Source of the DNA: BJGN01 sp041159865
GTDB taxonomy: Bacteria; Bacteroidota; Bacteroidia; Chitinophagales; Saprospiraceae
Assembly (NCBI GenBank): GCA_041159865.1
Contig: JBEAXK010000157.1
Coordinates: forward strand, 1 to 48,992
Direction of reading: 5' to 3'
DNA length: 48,992 nt
Positions 18,501 through 27,401 of this stretch are shown in pieces; the first letter of the stretch is position 1, and every line of letters starts with the position of its first letter. A model generated the notes under the pieces. It was not told the origin of the DNA. It searched no databases and worked only from the letters and a program-made list of their open reading frames with translations. A program made the translations under genes and the position numbers.

Positions 18501-21500
18501 AAGTTTATTGGAGACTCTATGGTTCTTGATAATCCAGGCTCGAGATGGGGTGGGGTTATGAGAGCCTTAAATACAAATGATTTTCAGTCTTCTAATATTG
18601 AGTTTTTGGAGTTTTGGGTTTTAAGTCCCTTTTTAGATCCCAGTGACCCTAAAAAAGCAGTGGAAGATTATGAAAAAAAACAAGGTGAATTGTACATCAA
18701 CCTGGGGAATGTCTCAGAAGATATTTTGAGAGATTCGCGTAAGTTTTTTGAAAATGGACTTCCAGCTCCGTTAAATCCAAGTCGAAGAACGGACAATACC
18801 AACTGGTCAGTCATTCCTGTTGCTCAACAAATTACAAATGCTTTTGATATAGATGAAGCGTCCAGGTTAGCACAGGATATTGGACTCGATGGAATGAATG
18901 ATGCTACAGAGGCATTAAAATTTGCACCCTATTTGTCCAATATTGCAAAATCAAATCCTCGAGCAGCAGAAAAAATAAAAACGGATGCTGCTGCTGATAA
19001 TTTTAGAAATTTTAATGACCCCAGCTTTTCGCAAAATACAGATTTATTAAGCAGATATAAAGATTTTAACGGCCCAGAGGGTAACTCTAAATCAAATACA
19101 GGCGGAAATCAATTACAGTCAGCTACAAATGTACCTGATGCAGAGGATTTGAACAGGGATAATACCCTAAATGAAACAGAAGCATACTTTCAATATAAAA
19201 TCCCAATTCTAGCGGATCCGCTAAATCCAAGAGAAATTGATGTAAATAGAACGCCATTTGTAACGGATCGTATCGTCAGCGACAATGGGGAAAGAATTTG
19301 GTACAGACTTAGAGTTCCCCTAAATGGTAATGATAAAGTTGCCGTTGGAGGTATTAAAGATTTTAGGTCTATTCGTTTTATGAGAATGTATTTGCATGGT
19401 TTTGAAAGCCAGGTGACTTTCCGATTTGCACGTATGGAGCTAGTTCGTAATCAATGGCGCAGATATTCTCAGGATTTAAATGAGCAGGATAATGTTCCTT
19501 GTGATGCTCAGACTCAGTTTGATGTCGATGCCGTAAATATTGAAGAAAACAGCAACAGAAAACCTTTTAGCTATGTATTGCCCGTTGGTATTCAGCGGCA
19601 GCAGGCTCTGGGTGTTTTTAATACCTTACAAAATGAACAATCCTTGACAATGAAAATAAAAGGATTGTGCGAAAGGGAGGAAAAAGCAGTATTTAAAAAT
19701 GTCGGTCTCGATATGCGCGTTTACGATCGTATTAAGGCTTTTGTTCATGCTGAAAAAATTGTTGGACCCAATTTAAATGACGGTGATGTTTCTGTCTTTA
19801 TTAGAATTGGTTCTGATTTTAAAAATAATTATTATGAGTATGAGATTCCAGTTAGCTTCTCCGATGCAACAAAATTAACAGCTAATATTATTAGCGATGA
19901 ATATAAGCAAGAAGTATGGAGGCCAGAAAATGAGTTTGATGTAGCTCTTTCTTTATTTACTGACTTGAAAATAAAACGGAATGATGCGGGTTTTTCGCTT
20001 ACCGATGAATATGGACAAATTGTAGATGGAACCGGATCTGTAGGAAATCCTCAATTGCAACATAGAATTAGTATAAAGGGAAATCCAAGTCTCGGACTTG
20101 CCAAAATTGCCATGATTGGGGTTAGAAACAGGAAAGGGGGTCAGGTTAGTCCTGTTAATGTAGAAATTTGGGTGAACGAATTTAGACTTACAGGTCTGGA
20201 TGAAAGAGGTGGTGTAGCTGCCATTGGTCGCCTGGATATGCAATTAGCTGATCTGGGAAATGTTAGTTTTGCAGGTAATTATGCTTCAATCGGATTTGGG
20301 GCTATTGATCAGCGCGTTTTACAGAGAAACAGGGAGTCCATCACTGGTTTTGATGTATCAGGTTCTGTGGAATTAAATAAATTCCTGCCAGCTTCGTGGG
20401 GATTAAAATTACCCCTTTTTGCACAGTATTCTACTAATTTTACAACGCCTGAATTCGATCCGTTTGATCTTGACATTAGGCTTAAGGATAAATTACCTAC
20501 CTTTCCCTCACTGGCAGACCGAGATTCTATTAAAAGGCTTTCCAGAGAAATAAATACCATTCAAGGGTATAATTTTACCAATATTCGCAAGGAACGAACG
20601 GGTGGTCTGAGTGGGCAACCAGCTAAACCAGCTCCCTGGGATATTTCTAATTTTTCGTTTAATTACGCCTTTACAAAAACAGATAAACGAAGTCCGCTCA
20701 TAGAATTTGATGCAAGTGTCCGAAGAACAGGTTCTTTAAATTATGCTTTTTCCAGAAAAGGAGATTTTATTCAGCCTTTTAAAAATTTAAAAGGAAGTGC
20801 CTTAAAATGGATTTCAGAGATTAATTTCAACCCTCTTCCTAATTCATTTACTTTCGGTACCCAGATGGCCAGGTTATTTAATACCACCCGCTATCGGTTT
20901 ACAGGTCTTGAGGACAGATATAATACTTTTTTCAATAAGCGTTTTTCATGGGACAGAGATTATAGTTTAAACTGGGATTTGACAAAAGCCATCAAATTTA
21001 CTTTTTCAGCTTCTACTTTTGCTGTCATTGATGAACCGGATGAAGTCAGATTATTAGAAAATAATACTCTAGAAAAGGCAGCAAAAATCAGGAAAGATAG
21101 TATCTGGAGTAATATTCAACAATTTGGACGTTCTAAGTCTTACCAACATTCCTTTACTTTAGGGTACACCCTTCCATTCAGAGTCATTCCTTTAATGGAT
21201 TGGATTACTTCAAGGGTTCAGTATCAAGGGCAATATGGTTGGAATGCAGCAGCACTCAATTTGGACAGTTTAGGTAACCAGATAAGAAACAGCCAAAATA
21301 TTCAGGCAAATATTGACTTTAATTTTGAGTCTATTTATAGCAAGATTCCTTATTTAAGGAAAATTGACAGAGGTGCACCTCCATCAAAAACGAAAAAAGG
21401 TAAAGGAGAAAATCAAGATCAAGAGCAACAAGCAGAACCAGAAGAAAAAGAAAAAAAAGGTTCTGAGCCAAGTATGGCAGAAAGAATGTTAATAAGGCCT

Positions 21501-22952
21501 TTTTTACTGCTGCGAAGGGCCAGATTTAATTATACCCTTCAAAGTAGCACGGTTGTGCCTGGATTTATGCCTGCAGCTAAACTAATGGGTATGGGACCTG
21601 ACTTTCAAGGTCCTGGCTGGGATTTTGTCGCAGGTTTGCAGCCTAAAATAAGTGAATTGAGCGAAGCAGAAAATTATACTGCTTCGGATTGGCTAAACCA
21701 GATTGCAAAGAAAGGATGGATTTCTTCCAGTGTTTTTCTAAATCAGGAAGTTGCTCAAACAAGAGCTGAAAACTATGATGGCCGTTTAACTGTAGAACCA
21801 TTTAAGGAATTTAGAATTGAACTTGAGTTCAATAAAAACTTTTCCAGTAACCATTCACAATTCTTTAAAGATACGACACTCAATAATTCAACCGAATTTT
21901 CACATGCCATTCCAAAGGATATTGGTACAATGACCATGAGTTATTCGGCCCTCAATACCCTGTTTAATCAAGATAAAGATGATTTAGTAAATTTATTCAA
22001 ACAGTTTGAAACAAATCGAATTGCTGTTTCGCAGCGATTAGGTTCTGGTATCCATCTCGATACAACCCTTGCAAAAAATGGCTATACTTATGGTTACGGT
22101 CGAACCCAACAGGATGTTTTGATTCCAGCCTTTATTGCAGCTTATACTGGAGCTGATGCTAAAACAATTCCTTTAGATATCTTTGGTTTATTACCCAATA
22201 TTAACTGGCGATTACAATATAATGGATTAGCTAAAGTTCCTTTGTTTAGTGAATTATTTCAAAATTTTAGCTTGACACATGGGTATAAATCTACCCTGAC
22301 GGTAAGCCGCTTTAACTCTGGACTCGATTTTATCCGAACTCAAAGTACAGGTGCATTGAATGAATTAAACGGTAATTATTATGCCAGATTAGAAATTCCT
22401 GAGGTGGCTATTCAAGAAGGATTTTCTCCTTTAATTGCTGTTGATGCAACTTTGAAAAATGGGATGTCTTTAAATGTAAATTATAAGATAAACCGATTAC
22501 TGGCCATGAGTTTTGTGAGTAATCAGCTATCTGAAACAAGGAGCAAGGAATTTGTGATTGGTTTCGGCTATTTGCTTAGAAATATAGACATTCCATTTCT
22601 TACAGGTTCTAAAAAGAAAGGAGGGAGAAGCCTTATTCCTAAACCTTCAGCCCCTATTGGAAATAATGATCCTGCGGGCAGAAATACAGCAGCACAAGGA
22701 AACGACCTGGATATTACCTTTAATTTAAGTATGCGGGATGATGTTACTTTTAATCACCTTTTAGATCAGGGAATTATTGAACCAACAAGAGGGAATTATT
22801 CGCTAACATTTTCTCCATCAGCAGAATACAAGATAAGCAGACAATTATCCCTCAGGCTTTTCTTTGATTATAGAAAAAATAGACCTAAAACTTCGGCAGG
22901 CTTTCCTAGAACGGATGCTTCAGGTGGATTTATTGTCAGGTTTACGCTATAA
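15585..22952 (+). CDS. sprA: SprA/Sov, outer-membrane translocon of the type IX secretion system
   Basis: The product has 2455 residues from the ATG at 15585, close to known SprA/Sov proteins (about 2400-2500). SprA forms the giant single-chain barrel that passes type IX substrates across the outer membrane. The signal peptide is hydrophobic residues 4-18. The body shows the family's repeated barrel blocks, such as IDIRPQGGVDLTFGMDYQS (about residue 165), GGVVYIDDFEGSASSLDLR (about residue 840) and WGLKLPLFAQYS (about residue 1603). Lysine/glutamate-rich residues about 1927-1960 form a charged loop. It ends in FIVRFTL, a typical last barrel strand. A TTG nine bases upstream is possible but unlikely as the start. 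A histidine kinase gene begins 3 bases after the stop. Confidence 0.96.
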   Translation: MKYSAIVLFVLFAGVIAFQNLSGGSLPFWGKPDPYLSRFLAPLKYKVDIDTLPPIKERKDNFSIAKPQNIIDLKDPSVIEKKVTYDPVTNKYIMTEKIGEDDFKYPSYMSFDQYLKKREVEDYQKYFRQLAGIGAENASGSLNPLSTIDVKASLIDRLFGGNSIDIRPQGGVDLTFGMDYQSMENPFIIEAGRRQLLFDFDMNIQMNITGKIGDKLNLATNYNTNATFDVDKQVIKLNYNSDLFNEDEIVKKIEAGNVSLPLRGSLIQGAESLFGLKTELQFGHLRLTAIASQQRSQRKNIQTQGGSQVQEFEVRADQYDENRHFFLSHYNRSAFEPALENLPQIRSLFKLENIEVWLTNDRNEVDNVRDIVALADLGEPEIMVNPVAVPVQTAFAPKDLTGKPLPDNSSNNLYNRVISDPRIRQIDNAVSILQTEFKLNQSRDFEKVSARKLRPSEYNVHSELGFITLNINVQPDQVVGVSYQYTYNGKTFKVGELANNSENTKPDSSLTVLFVKMLKSTTQTTDVPTWDLMMKNIYPIGAVQIDQNEFRLDIFYEDPGKGLKRFLPETNLAGRPLLRVFNVDKLNTQGDPTPDGIFDFVPGLTINLSNGRVMFPVLEPFGKSLGKQIENDGLRAKYTFPELYSKTLFLAQEFQEKNRFVIKGNYKSSVSSEISLGAFNIPPGSVTVSGGGQTLREGVDYEIDYNIGRVRILNDAILNSGIPVNVSYEDNGLFNFQTKSMFGVRADYAVDKNFNLGATALKLFERPFTQKVNIGEDPINNSMYGFDVGITRESPLLTKLVDALPGISTKAKSSINFTAETALIRPGHSRAINQNNKDKGGVVYIDDFEGSASSLDLRQPVTNWVLASVPQNDAFNNNPLFPEAALVNDLRYGSNRAKLSWYRIDLGARGNAEDTKNPYTSQVPQIEVFPNAQIAPNQLPNIPTFDMTYYPENRGPYNFDVPGGYPGISKGSKFIGDSMVLDNPGSRWGGVMRALNTNDFQSSNIEFLEFWVLSPFLDPSDPKKAVEDYEKKQGELYINLGNVSEDILRDSRKFFENGLPAPLNPSRRTDNTNWSVIPVAQQITNAFDIDEASRLAQDIGLDGMNDATEALKFAPYLSNIAKSNPRAAEKIKTDAAADNFRNFNDPSFSQNTDLLSRYKDFNGPEGNSKSNTGGNQLQSATNVPDAEDLNRDNTLNETEAYFQYKIPILADPLNPREIDVNRTPFVTDRIVSDNGERIWYRLRVPLNGNDKVAVGGIKDFRSIRFMRMYLHGFESQVTFRFARMELVRNQWRRYSQDLNEQDNVPCDAQTQFDVDAVNIEENSNRKPFSYVLPVGIQRQQALGVFNTLQNEQSLTMKIKGLCEREEKAVFKNVGLDMRVYDRIKAFVHAEKIVGPNLNDGDVSVFIRIGSDFKNNYYEYEIPVSFSDATKLTANIISDEYKQEVWRPENEFDVALSLFTDLKIKRNDAGFSLTDEYGQIVDGTGSVGNPQLQHRISIKGNPSLGLAKIAMIGVRNRKGGQVSPVNVEIWVNEFRLTGLDERGGVAAIGRLDMQLADLGNVSFAGNYASIGFGAIDQRVLQRNRESITGFDVSGSVELNKFLPASWGLKLPLFAQYSTNFTTPEFDPFDLDIRLKDKLPTFPSLADRDSIKRLSREINTIQGYNFTNIRKERTGGLSGQPAKPAPWDISNFSFNYAFTKTDKRSPLIEFDASVRRTGSLNYAFSRKGDFIQPFKNLKGSALKWISEINFNPLPNSFTFGTQMARLFNTTRYRFTGLEDRYNTFFNKRFSWDRDYSLNWDLTKAIKFTFSASTFAVIDEPDEVRLLENNTLEKAAKIRKDSIWSNIQQFGRSKSYQHSFTLGYTLPFRVIPLMDWITSRVQYQGQYGWNAAALNLDSLGNQIRNSQNIQANIDFNFESIYSKIPYLRKIDRGAPPSKTKKGKGENQDQEQQAEPEEKEKKGSEPSMAERMLIRPFLLLRRARFNYTLQSSTVVPGFMPAAKLMGMGPDFQGPGWDFVAGLQPKISELSEAENYTASDWLNQIAKKGWISSSVFLNQEVAQTRAENYDGRLTVEPFKEFRIELEFNKNFSSNHSQFFKDTTLNNSTEFSHAIPKDIGTMTMSYSALNTLFNQDKDDLVNLFKQFETNRIAVSQRLGSGIHLDTTLAKNGYTYGYGRTQQDVLIPAFIAAYTGADAKTIPLDIFGLLPNINWRLQYNGLAKVPLFSELFQNFSLTHGYKSTLTVSRFNSGLDFIRTQSTGALNELNGNYYARLEIPEVAIQEGFSPLIAVDATLKNGMSLNVNYKINRLLAMSFVSNQLSETRSKEFVIGFGYLLRNIDIPFLTGSKKKGGRSLIPKPSAPIGNNDPAGRNTAAQGNDLDITFNLSMRDDVTFNHLLDQGIIEPTRGNYSLTFSPSAEYKISRQLSLRLFFDYRKNRPKTSAGFPRTDASGGFIVRFTL

Positions 22953-22955
22953 AGT

Positions 22956-24320
22956 ATGAATAAAAAGGTCATTTTTGCAATCATTGGTCTTATGGCGATT
23001 GCCATCGTAGGTGTAATGTGGTCACAAATTAGACTCCTTCAGTCAGCAACAGAAGTCAATACAGATAGATTTGAAAAAAATGTTTTCAGCGCGCTAAATG
23101 AAGTAGTTAAGAAACTTGAATTAGACGAGGAAAAAGATTTATTTCTGGCTTCTATGAGTGAAAAATATCCCAATAGTAATGTTCCAACTTTCAATCCATT
23201 TGGTTCCAGAGAAAGGGAAAAAAAATTAGAAAATCGAATTAAGATGAATTATCTTGATTTGATCCTTAGAGAGGAACTAGCTCTAAGAGGTATAAATGAT
23301 CAAATTCCCAGTTATAGATATCATTATGGTATTTATGGTTTTGAAAGGGAAAGTTTTGTTATTCTGGACGGAAAAAAATTTGATTACGAAAAAGAGAAGG
23401 AGAATATTTTACCAGAATATGTAAACACAGGGGAAGAAAATACAGCCTACAAAGTGAATGTTTTTCCCAGAGAACGACCAGTTCCAGGGGAGTTGAGAAT
23501 ATTTTTTCCTAATAAAAATGCTATTATTTTAAGATCAATAGGGAAAACGCTCCTTGCAACTTTGTTTTTCGCAGGTGTTATTTTACTCTGTTTTGGATAC
23601 ACGCTGTATATTATTTTTACTCAAAAGAAGTTATCAGAAATGAAAACTGATTTTATAAATAATATGACACATGAATTTAAAACACCCATTGCAACTATTT
23701 CTTTGGCTGCTGATTCTTTGAATAACCCTGTCGTTTTAAAAAATGAAGAGAAAATTTTAAGATTTTCCAGGATTATTAAACAGGAGAATATTCGAATGCA
23801 CAAGCAAGTAGAAAAAGTGCTGCAAATGGCCCTTTTAGATAAAAAGGATTTTAACCTAAAATGGACATCTGTCGATATGCATGACCTTATTCTTTCAGCA
23901 ATTGAAAATATTTCCCTTCAGGTAGAAACCAGAGAGGGTTCCGTGAAGGGTTTTTTGAATGCTTCAGAGTCTATTGTAAAAGGGGATCACACTCATCTTT
24001 CAAATATTATTAATAATCTGTTGGACAATGCAAATAAATATTCTCCCCAAAAGCCACATATCACCGTATTCACGAGAAATGTAGATAAAGGGCTGGAGAT
24101 TATGGTGAAAGATGAGGGTATTGGTCTAAGCAGAGAGGTTAGAAAATTTATTTTTGATAAATTTTATAGAGTTCCAACCGGAAATTTACATAATGTAAAA
24201 GGTTTTGGACTCGGTTTAAGTTATGTTAAAACCATGGTTGAAGCCCACAAAGGTAAAATTGATGTTCGAAGTGAGTTAGGAAAGGGGAGTAGTTTTATAC
24301 TATATTTTCCTTTTAGTTGA
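22956..24320 (+). CDS. Membrane sensor histidine kinase next to sprA
   Basis: The product has 454 residues. Transmembrane segment 1 (about 5-23) and segment 2 (about 197-221) bracket a periplasmic domain of about 170 residues that I do not recognise. No HAMP or PAS domain is evident. The HisKA domain carries the phospho-acceptor His239 (NNMTHEFKTPIATIS). The ATPase part has the N box (IINNLLDNANKYS), the G1 box (VKDEGIGLS) and the G2 box (KGFGLGLSYVKTM). It should autophosphorylate and hand phosphate to the OmpR-type regulator encoded 32 bases downstream. The ATG lies 3 bases after the sprA stop, so the two genes are very probably co-transcribed and perhaps translationally coupled. Confidence 0.93.
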   Translation: MNKKVIFAIIGLMAIAIVGVMWSQIRLLQSATEVNTDRFEKNVFSALNEVVKKLELDEEKDLFLASMSEKYPNSNVPTFNPFGSREREKKLENRIKMNYLDLILREELALRGINDQIPSYRYHYGIYGFERESFVILDGKKFDYEKEKENILPEYVNTGEENTAYKVNVFPRERPVPGELRIFFPNKNAIILRSIGKTLLATLFFAGVILLCFGYTLYIIFTQKKLSEMKTDFINNMTHEFKTPIATISLAADSLNNPVVLKNEEKILRFSRIIKQENIRMHKQVEKVLQMALLDKKDFNLKWTSVDMHDLILSAIENISLQVETREGSVKGFLNASESIVKGDHTHLSNIINNLLDNANKYSPQKPHITVFTRNVDKGLEIMVKDEGIGLSREVRKFIFDKFYRVPTGNLHNVKGFGLGLSYVKTMVEAHKGKIDVRSELGKGSSFILYFPFS

Positions 24321-24352
24321 AGGATCATTATTTCATTTTAAACCCATTTTGT

Positions 24353-25072
24353 ATGAATCAAAAACAAATTCTTTTAGTTGAAGATGACCAGAATTTTGGG
24401 GATGTATTAAGCGCCTATCTGGAATTAAATGAATATGAAGTTACCTTGGCCGATAACGGGATGAAAGGTTGGAATGCTTTTCAAAATGGAAAATTTGATA
24501 TTTGTATTCTAGATGTGATGATGCCTGAAAAAGATGGATTTACCTTGGCCAGGGAAATATTGGCAGCAGATCCTTCTATGCCTTTAATTTTTTTAACCGC
24601 TAAATCTTTGAAGGCTGATGTTCTGGAAGGATTTAGAATAGGGGCAGATGATTATATTACTAAGCCGTTTAATTCTGAAGAATTACTCTTACGTATAAAT
24701 GCCATTTTAAAAAGGAAAATAGTTCATATTCCAGAAATACCTGCTTCTAAAGAGGCACTTAGGTATTACAATATCGGTGATTATCATTATGATGCAGATT
24801 TGCGCATACTTACTTTTGCTAAAGCAAAAAATCCTGAGGAAAAGGTGAAACTCTCCCCCCGAGAATCGGCTCTTCTTTGTCTCTTTGCTGATAATATGAA
24901 CAATGTAGTTGCCAGAGCTGAAGCTCTGATAAAAATCTGGGGAGAGGATACCTATTTTACAGCGCGTTCCATGGATGTATTTGTAACCAAACTTAGAAAA
25001 TTATTAAAGGAAGACCCCAATATTGAAATTGTTAATATTCATGGGAATGGATTTCAACTTCGCGTTCTTTAG
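24353..25072 (+). CDS. OmpR/PhoB-family response regulator
   Basis: The product has 239 residues from the ATG at 24353; a TTG 36 bases earlier overlaps the kinase stop and would add residues unrelated to the receiver fold. The receiver domain has the acidic pocket (VEDDQ), phospho-acceptor Asp54 (ILDVMMPEKDGF), the conserved Thr (FLTAKS) and Lys104 (YITKPF). A winged-helix DNA-binding domain follows (about 150-238; LSPRESALLCLF, RSMDVFVTKLRKLL, VNIHGNGFQL). It is the evident partner of the upstream kinase. Its place behind sprA suggests control of type IX secretion or of the envelope state (inference). Confidence 0.94.
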   Translation: MNQKQILLVEDDQNFGDVLSAYLELNEYEVTLADNGMKGWNAFQNGKFDICILDVMMPEKDGFTLAREILAADPSMPLIFLTAKSLKADVLEGFRIGADDYITKPFNSEELLLRINAILKRKIVHIPEIPASKEALRYYNIGDYHYDADLRILTFAKAKNPEEKVKLSPRESALLCLFADNMNNVVARAEALIKIWGEDTYFTARSMDVFVTKLRKLLKEDPNIEIVNIHGNGFQLRVL

Positions 25073-25100
25073 TTTATTAAAGGGTTAAAAATGAATCCCC

Positions 25101-26135
25101 ATGTTTTATAAAGCCTTTGTTAAGCCTCTTTTATTCCTTTTTTCTCCCGAAAAAGCACATGCCTTTACCCTTTTTTTATTTAAGCTTTTGTTGAAAATTC
25201 CATTCATAGGCTTTGCTTTTAAAGAATATTGTAAACCCAGGCATATAGGAAATAACATATCGTTTTGTAATCTGTCCTTTCAAAATCGGATCGGCCTGGC
25301 TGCAGGGTTTGATAAAAATGGACAATACTTGGATGTTATGCCAACTTTGGGCTTTGGATTTATAGAGTTGGGTACCGTTACGCCACGTCCTCAAAATGGC
25401 AATGATAAACCCAGGTTATTTCGTTTACCCAAAGATAACGCACTAATAAACAGAATGGGATTTAATAATCTTGGGGTCGATTATCTCGTTAATCAATTAA
25501 AAGCATTTTCACGTCCCAATGGATTGATAATTGGTGGAAATATAGGTAAAAATAAAGATACCCCGAATGAAAATGCAGTGGATGATTATCTTTTTTGTTT
25601 TCAAAAATTATATCCTTATGTCGATTATTTTGTCGTGAATGTTAGTTCTCCAAATACCCCTGGATTGAGGGCGTTACAGGAAAAAGAACCTCTTACCAAT
25701 ATTTTATCAGCTTTACAACAGGCTAACGATGCAAAGTCTGTCCAAAAACCCATTTTACTTAAAATTGCCCCGGATTTAGAGTTATCGCAAATAGATGATA
25801 TTATTGAAGTTGTACAAATAACTAAATGCCACGGTTTAGTCATATCTAACACCACTTCGGGCAGAGATAACCTAAAAACAGATGCATTGGAAGTTGAAAA
25901 TTTTGGTGCAGGCGGTATAAGTGGTAAACCAGTCAGAGAGGTATCAACCAGCATTATTTCCTATGTATTTGAAAAAACAAAAGGTAAGTTACCTATTATA
26001 GGGGTTGGCGGTATTGCCTCCGTTAAAGATGCAAAACTAAAACTGGATGCAGGTGCATCTTTGGTTCAAATATATACAGGACTGGTTTATGAAGGTCCAT
26101 TCATGGTGAAAGATTTAGTTGCAGGAACAGCTTAA
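25101..26135 (+). CDS. pyrD: Dihydroorotate dehydrogenase, quinone-dependent (class 2)
   Basis: The product has 344 residues. It oxidises dihydroorotate to orotate and passes electrons from FMN to quinone at the inner membrane. The N-terminal extension (about 1-40) with helices for membrane/quinone docking marks class 2. RIGLAAGFDKNGQYLD binds FMN. The active-site base is the Ser of VNVSSPNTPGLRAL, as expected for class 2 (class 1 uses Cys). ISNTTSGRDNL, GGISGKP and GVGGIASVKDA complete the FMN/phosphate site. It follows the regulator gene by 28 bases and meets the TPM gene head-on 57 bases later. No terminator is visible in that gap. Confidence 0.96.
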   Translation: MFYKAFVKPLLFLFSPEKAHAFTLFLFKLLLKIPFIGFAFKEYCKPRHIGNNISFCNLSFQNRIGLAAGFDKNGQYLDVMPTLGFGFIELGTVTPRPQNGNDKPRLFRLPKDNALINRMGFNNLGVDYLVNQLKAFSRPNGLIIGGNIGKNKDTPNENAVDDYLFCFQKLYPYVDYFVVNVSSPNTPGLRALQEKEPLTNILSALQQANDAKSVQKPILLKIAPDLELSQIDDIIEVVQITKCHGLVISNTTSGRDNLKTDALEVENFGAGGISGKPVREVSTSIISYVFEKTKGKLPIIGVGGIASVKDAKLKLDAGASLVQIYTGLVYEGPFMVKDLVAGTA

Positions 26136-26192
26136 TCTGAAAGATTGCCCTTAACCTTTAGTAGATTAATATATAAGTTTATGGTTTAAAAT

Positions 26193-27389
26193 TTACCAGC
26201 TTCCTCCAGCACCACCTCCACTACTTCTTCCACCGCCCCAGCTTCCCCCACCAGAGCGACCACCCCCTGAACCTCCAGAACTACTTCTGACTTTTTTGGG
26301 GATAATGTTTATTTTCTCTCTTGTATTTCCGCAATGTAAACAAGAGTAACGGAGTAACTCTTCTCCAGTATTTGAATAGGTGGCAGCTCTAAGTACGGTT
26401 GAACTTGTTAATTTTTCTGTTTGGAATTTACAAGACGAACAATTCGTATAACTTTTAGGAGATTTCAAATAACGCAAAATAGTGGGATCTACACCTTCTC
26501 CAACCCATACATCATATTCAGAAACACCGAGTTCAACTTCTTTTGCCTGCCCGGAACTCAAAAAGGCAGAAGAGGCAACAGTTTCTTCTTTTCTTAACAC
26601 AACCCCATGGTCTTCTGGAGGTGGGGTATTTCGCAATAATTTCATTTGCTTTCTTACATACCATAAGATGAGGATAAATGGAATGGGGAAAATAAAGGCA
26701 AGAGGAACAATGTTATATTTCTTAAAAGTATGATATTTTTTATACGGAGTTTCGTTTCTTTTGGAACTTCTCCCTAATAACCATAAAATAAGGCCATTTA
26801 TGAAGGCCGTGATTGCACCATAGGCCTTCATAAAGAAAGACGAATCATCTTCATTAGATTCTTCTTTATATTCTAAAGCATTATTGGGATTCTGAAGAAT
26901 TTGGGAAATCGCTGCAATGCCCTTTGTGAATCCTTCACCGTACGCTTCATTTTTAAAGGAGGGAATTAATTCATTGGTAATAATTCGTTTACAAATGGCA
27001 TCAGGCAGAACAGCTTCCAATCCATTTCCAGTCTCAAATTCTACTCTTTTTTGATCTAAAACAAAAAGGATGAGTAATCCGTTATCTGTTCCTTTTTTAC
27101 CTATCCCCCATAAATTAAATAAATCATAAGCAAAGTCCTTTGGTACTAATTCACCAATAGAAGGTAATAAAACCAGGGAAACTTCACATTTAACGCTATC
27201 TTCTAAAAAAGACAAGGTCGTATTAATTTGGTTATAAGTATCTTCATCTAAAATTTTAGATGGATCGCTGATGTAGCTGTTATTTTGAATTTTTTCATTG
27301 GGAACGGTTTCAGGGGTAAAGGATTGTCCCTGTAAATTTCCAAACCAAAAAAGTAAAAGTAAACCCAAATTAATTCCACAAGCTTTCAT
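26193..27389 (-). CDS. TPM-domain membrane protein with Gly-rich tail
   Basis: The product has 398 residues. After a signal peptide (ending near LQGQS, about residue 22) a TPM domain spans about residues 38-170 (ISDPSKILDEDTYNQIN, VSLVLLPSIGELVPKDFAYDLFNLWGIG, DNGLLILF). Hydrophobic segments lie at about 190-205 and 230-246. Two Cys pairs (CSSCKFQ and CLHCGN) form a likely zinc-ribbon-like knuckle before a tail that is almost only Gly/Ser/Arg/Trp. TPM proteins are linked to photosystem repair in plants and to respiratory or envelope quality control elsewhere; the bacterial function is unsettled. The gene lies 12 bases after the amidohydrolase gene, in one operon. Confidence 0.85.
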   Translation of the reverse strand: MKACGINLGLLLLFWFGNLQGQSFTPETVPNEKIQNNSYISDPSKILDEDTYNQINTTLSFLEDSVKCEVSLVLLPSIGELVPKDFAYDLFNLWGIGKKGTDNGLLILFVLDQKRVEFETGNGLEAVLPDAICKRIITNELIPSFKNEAYGEGFTKGIAAISQILQNPNNALEYKEESNEDDSSFFMKAYGAITAFINGLILWLLGRSSKRNETPYKKYHTFKKYNIVPLAFIFPIPFILILWYVRKQMKLLRNTPPPEDHGVVLRKEETVASSAFLSSGQAKEVELGVSEYDVWVGEGVDPTILRYLKSPKSYTNCSSCKFQTEKLTSSTVLRAATYSNTGEELLRYSCLHCGNTREKINIIPKKVRSSSGGSGGGRSGGGSWGGGRSSGGGAGGSW

Positions 27390-27401
27390 ATTTCCCTGTA
27401 T

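Noticed and set aside
24353..25072. Regulator downstream of sprA as PorX
   Set aside because: PorX has a receiver plus PglZ domain. This protein has a normal winged-helix output domain and ordinary OmpR length.
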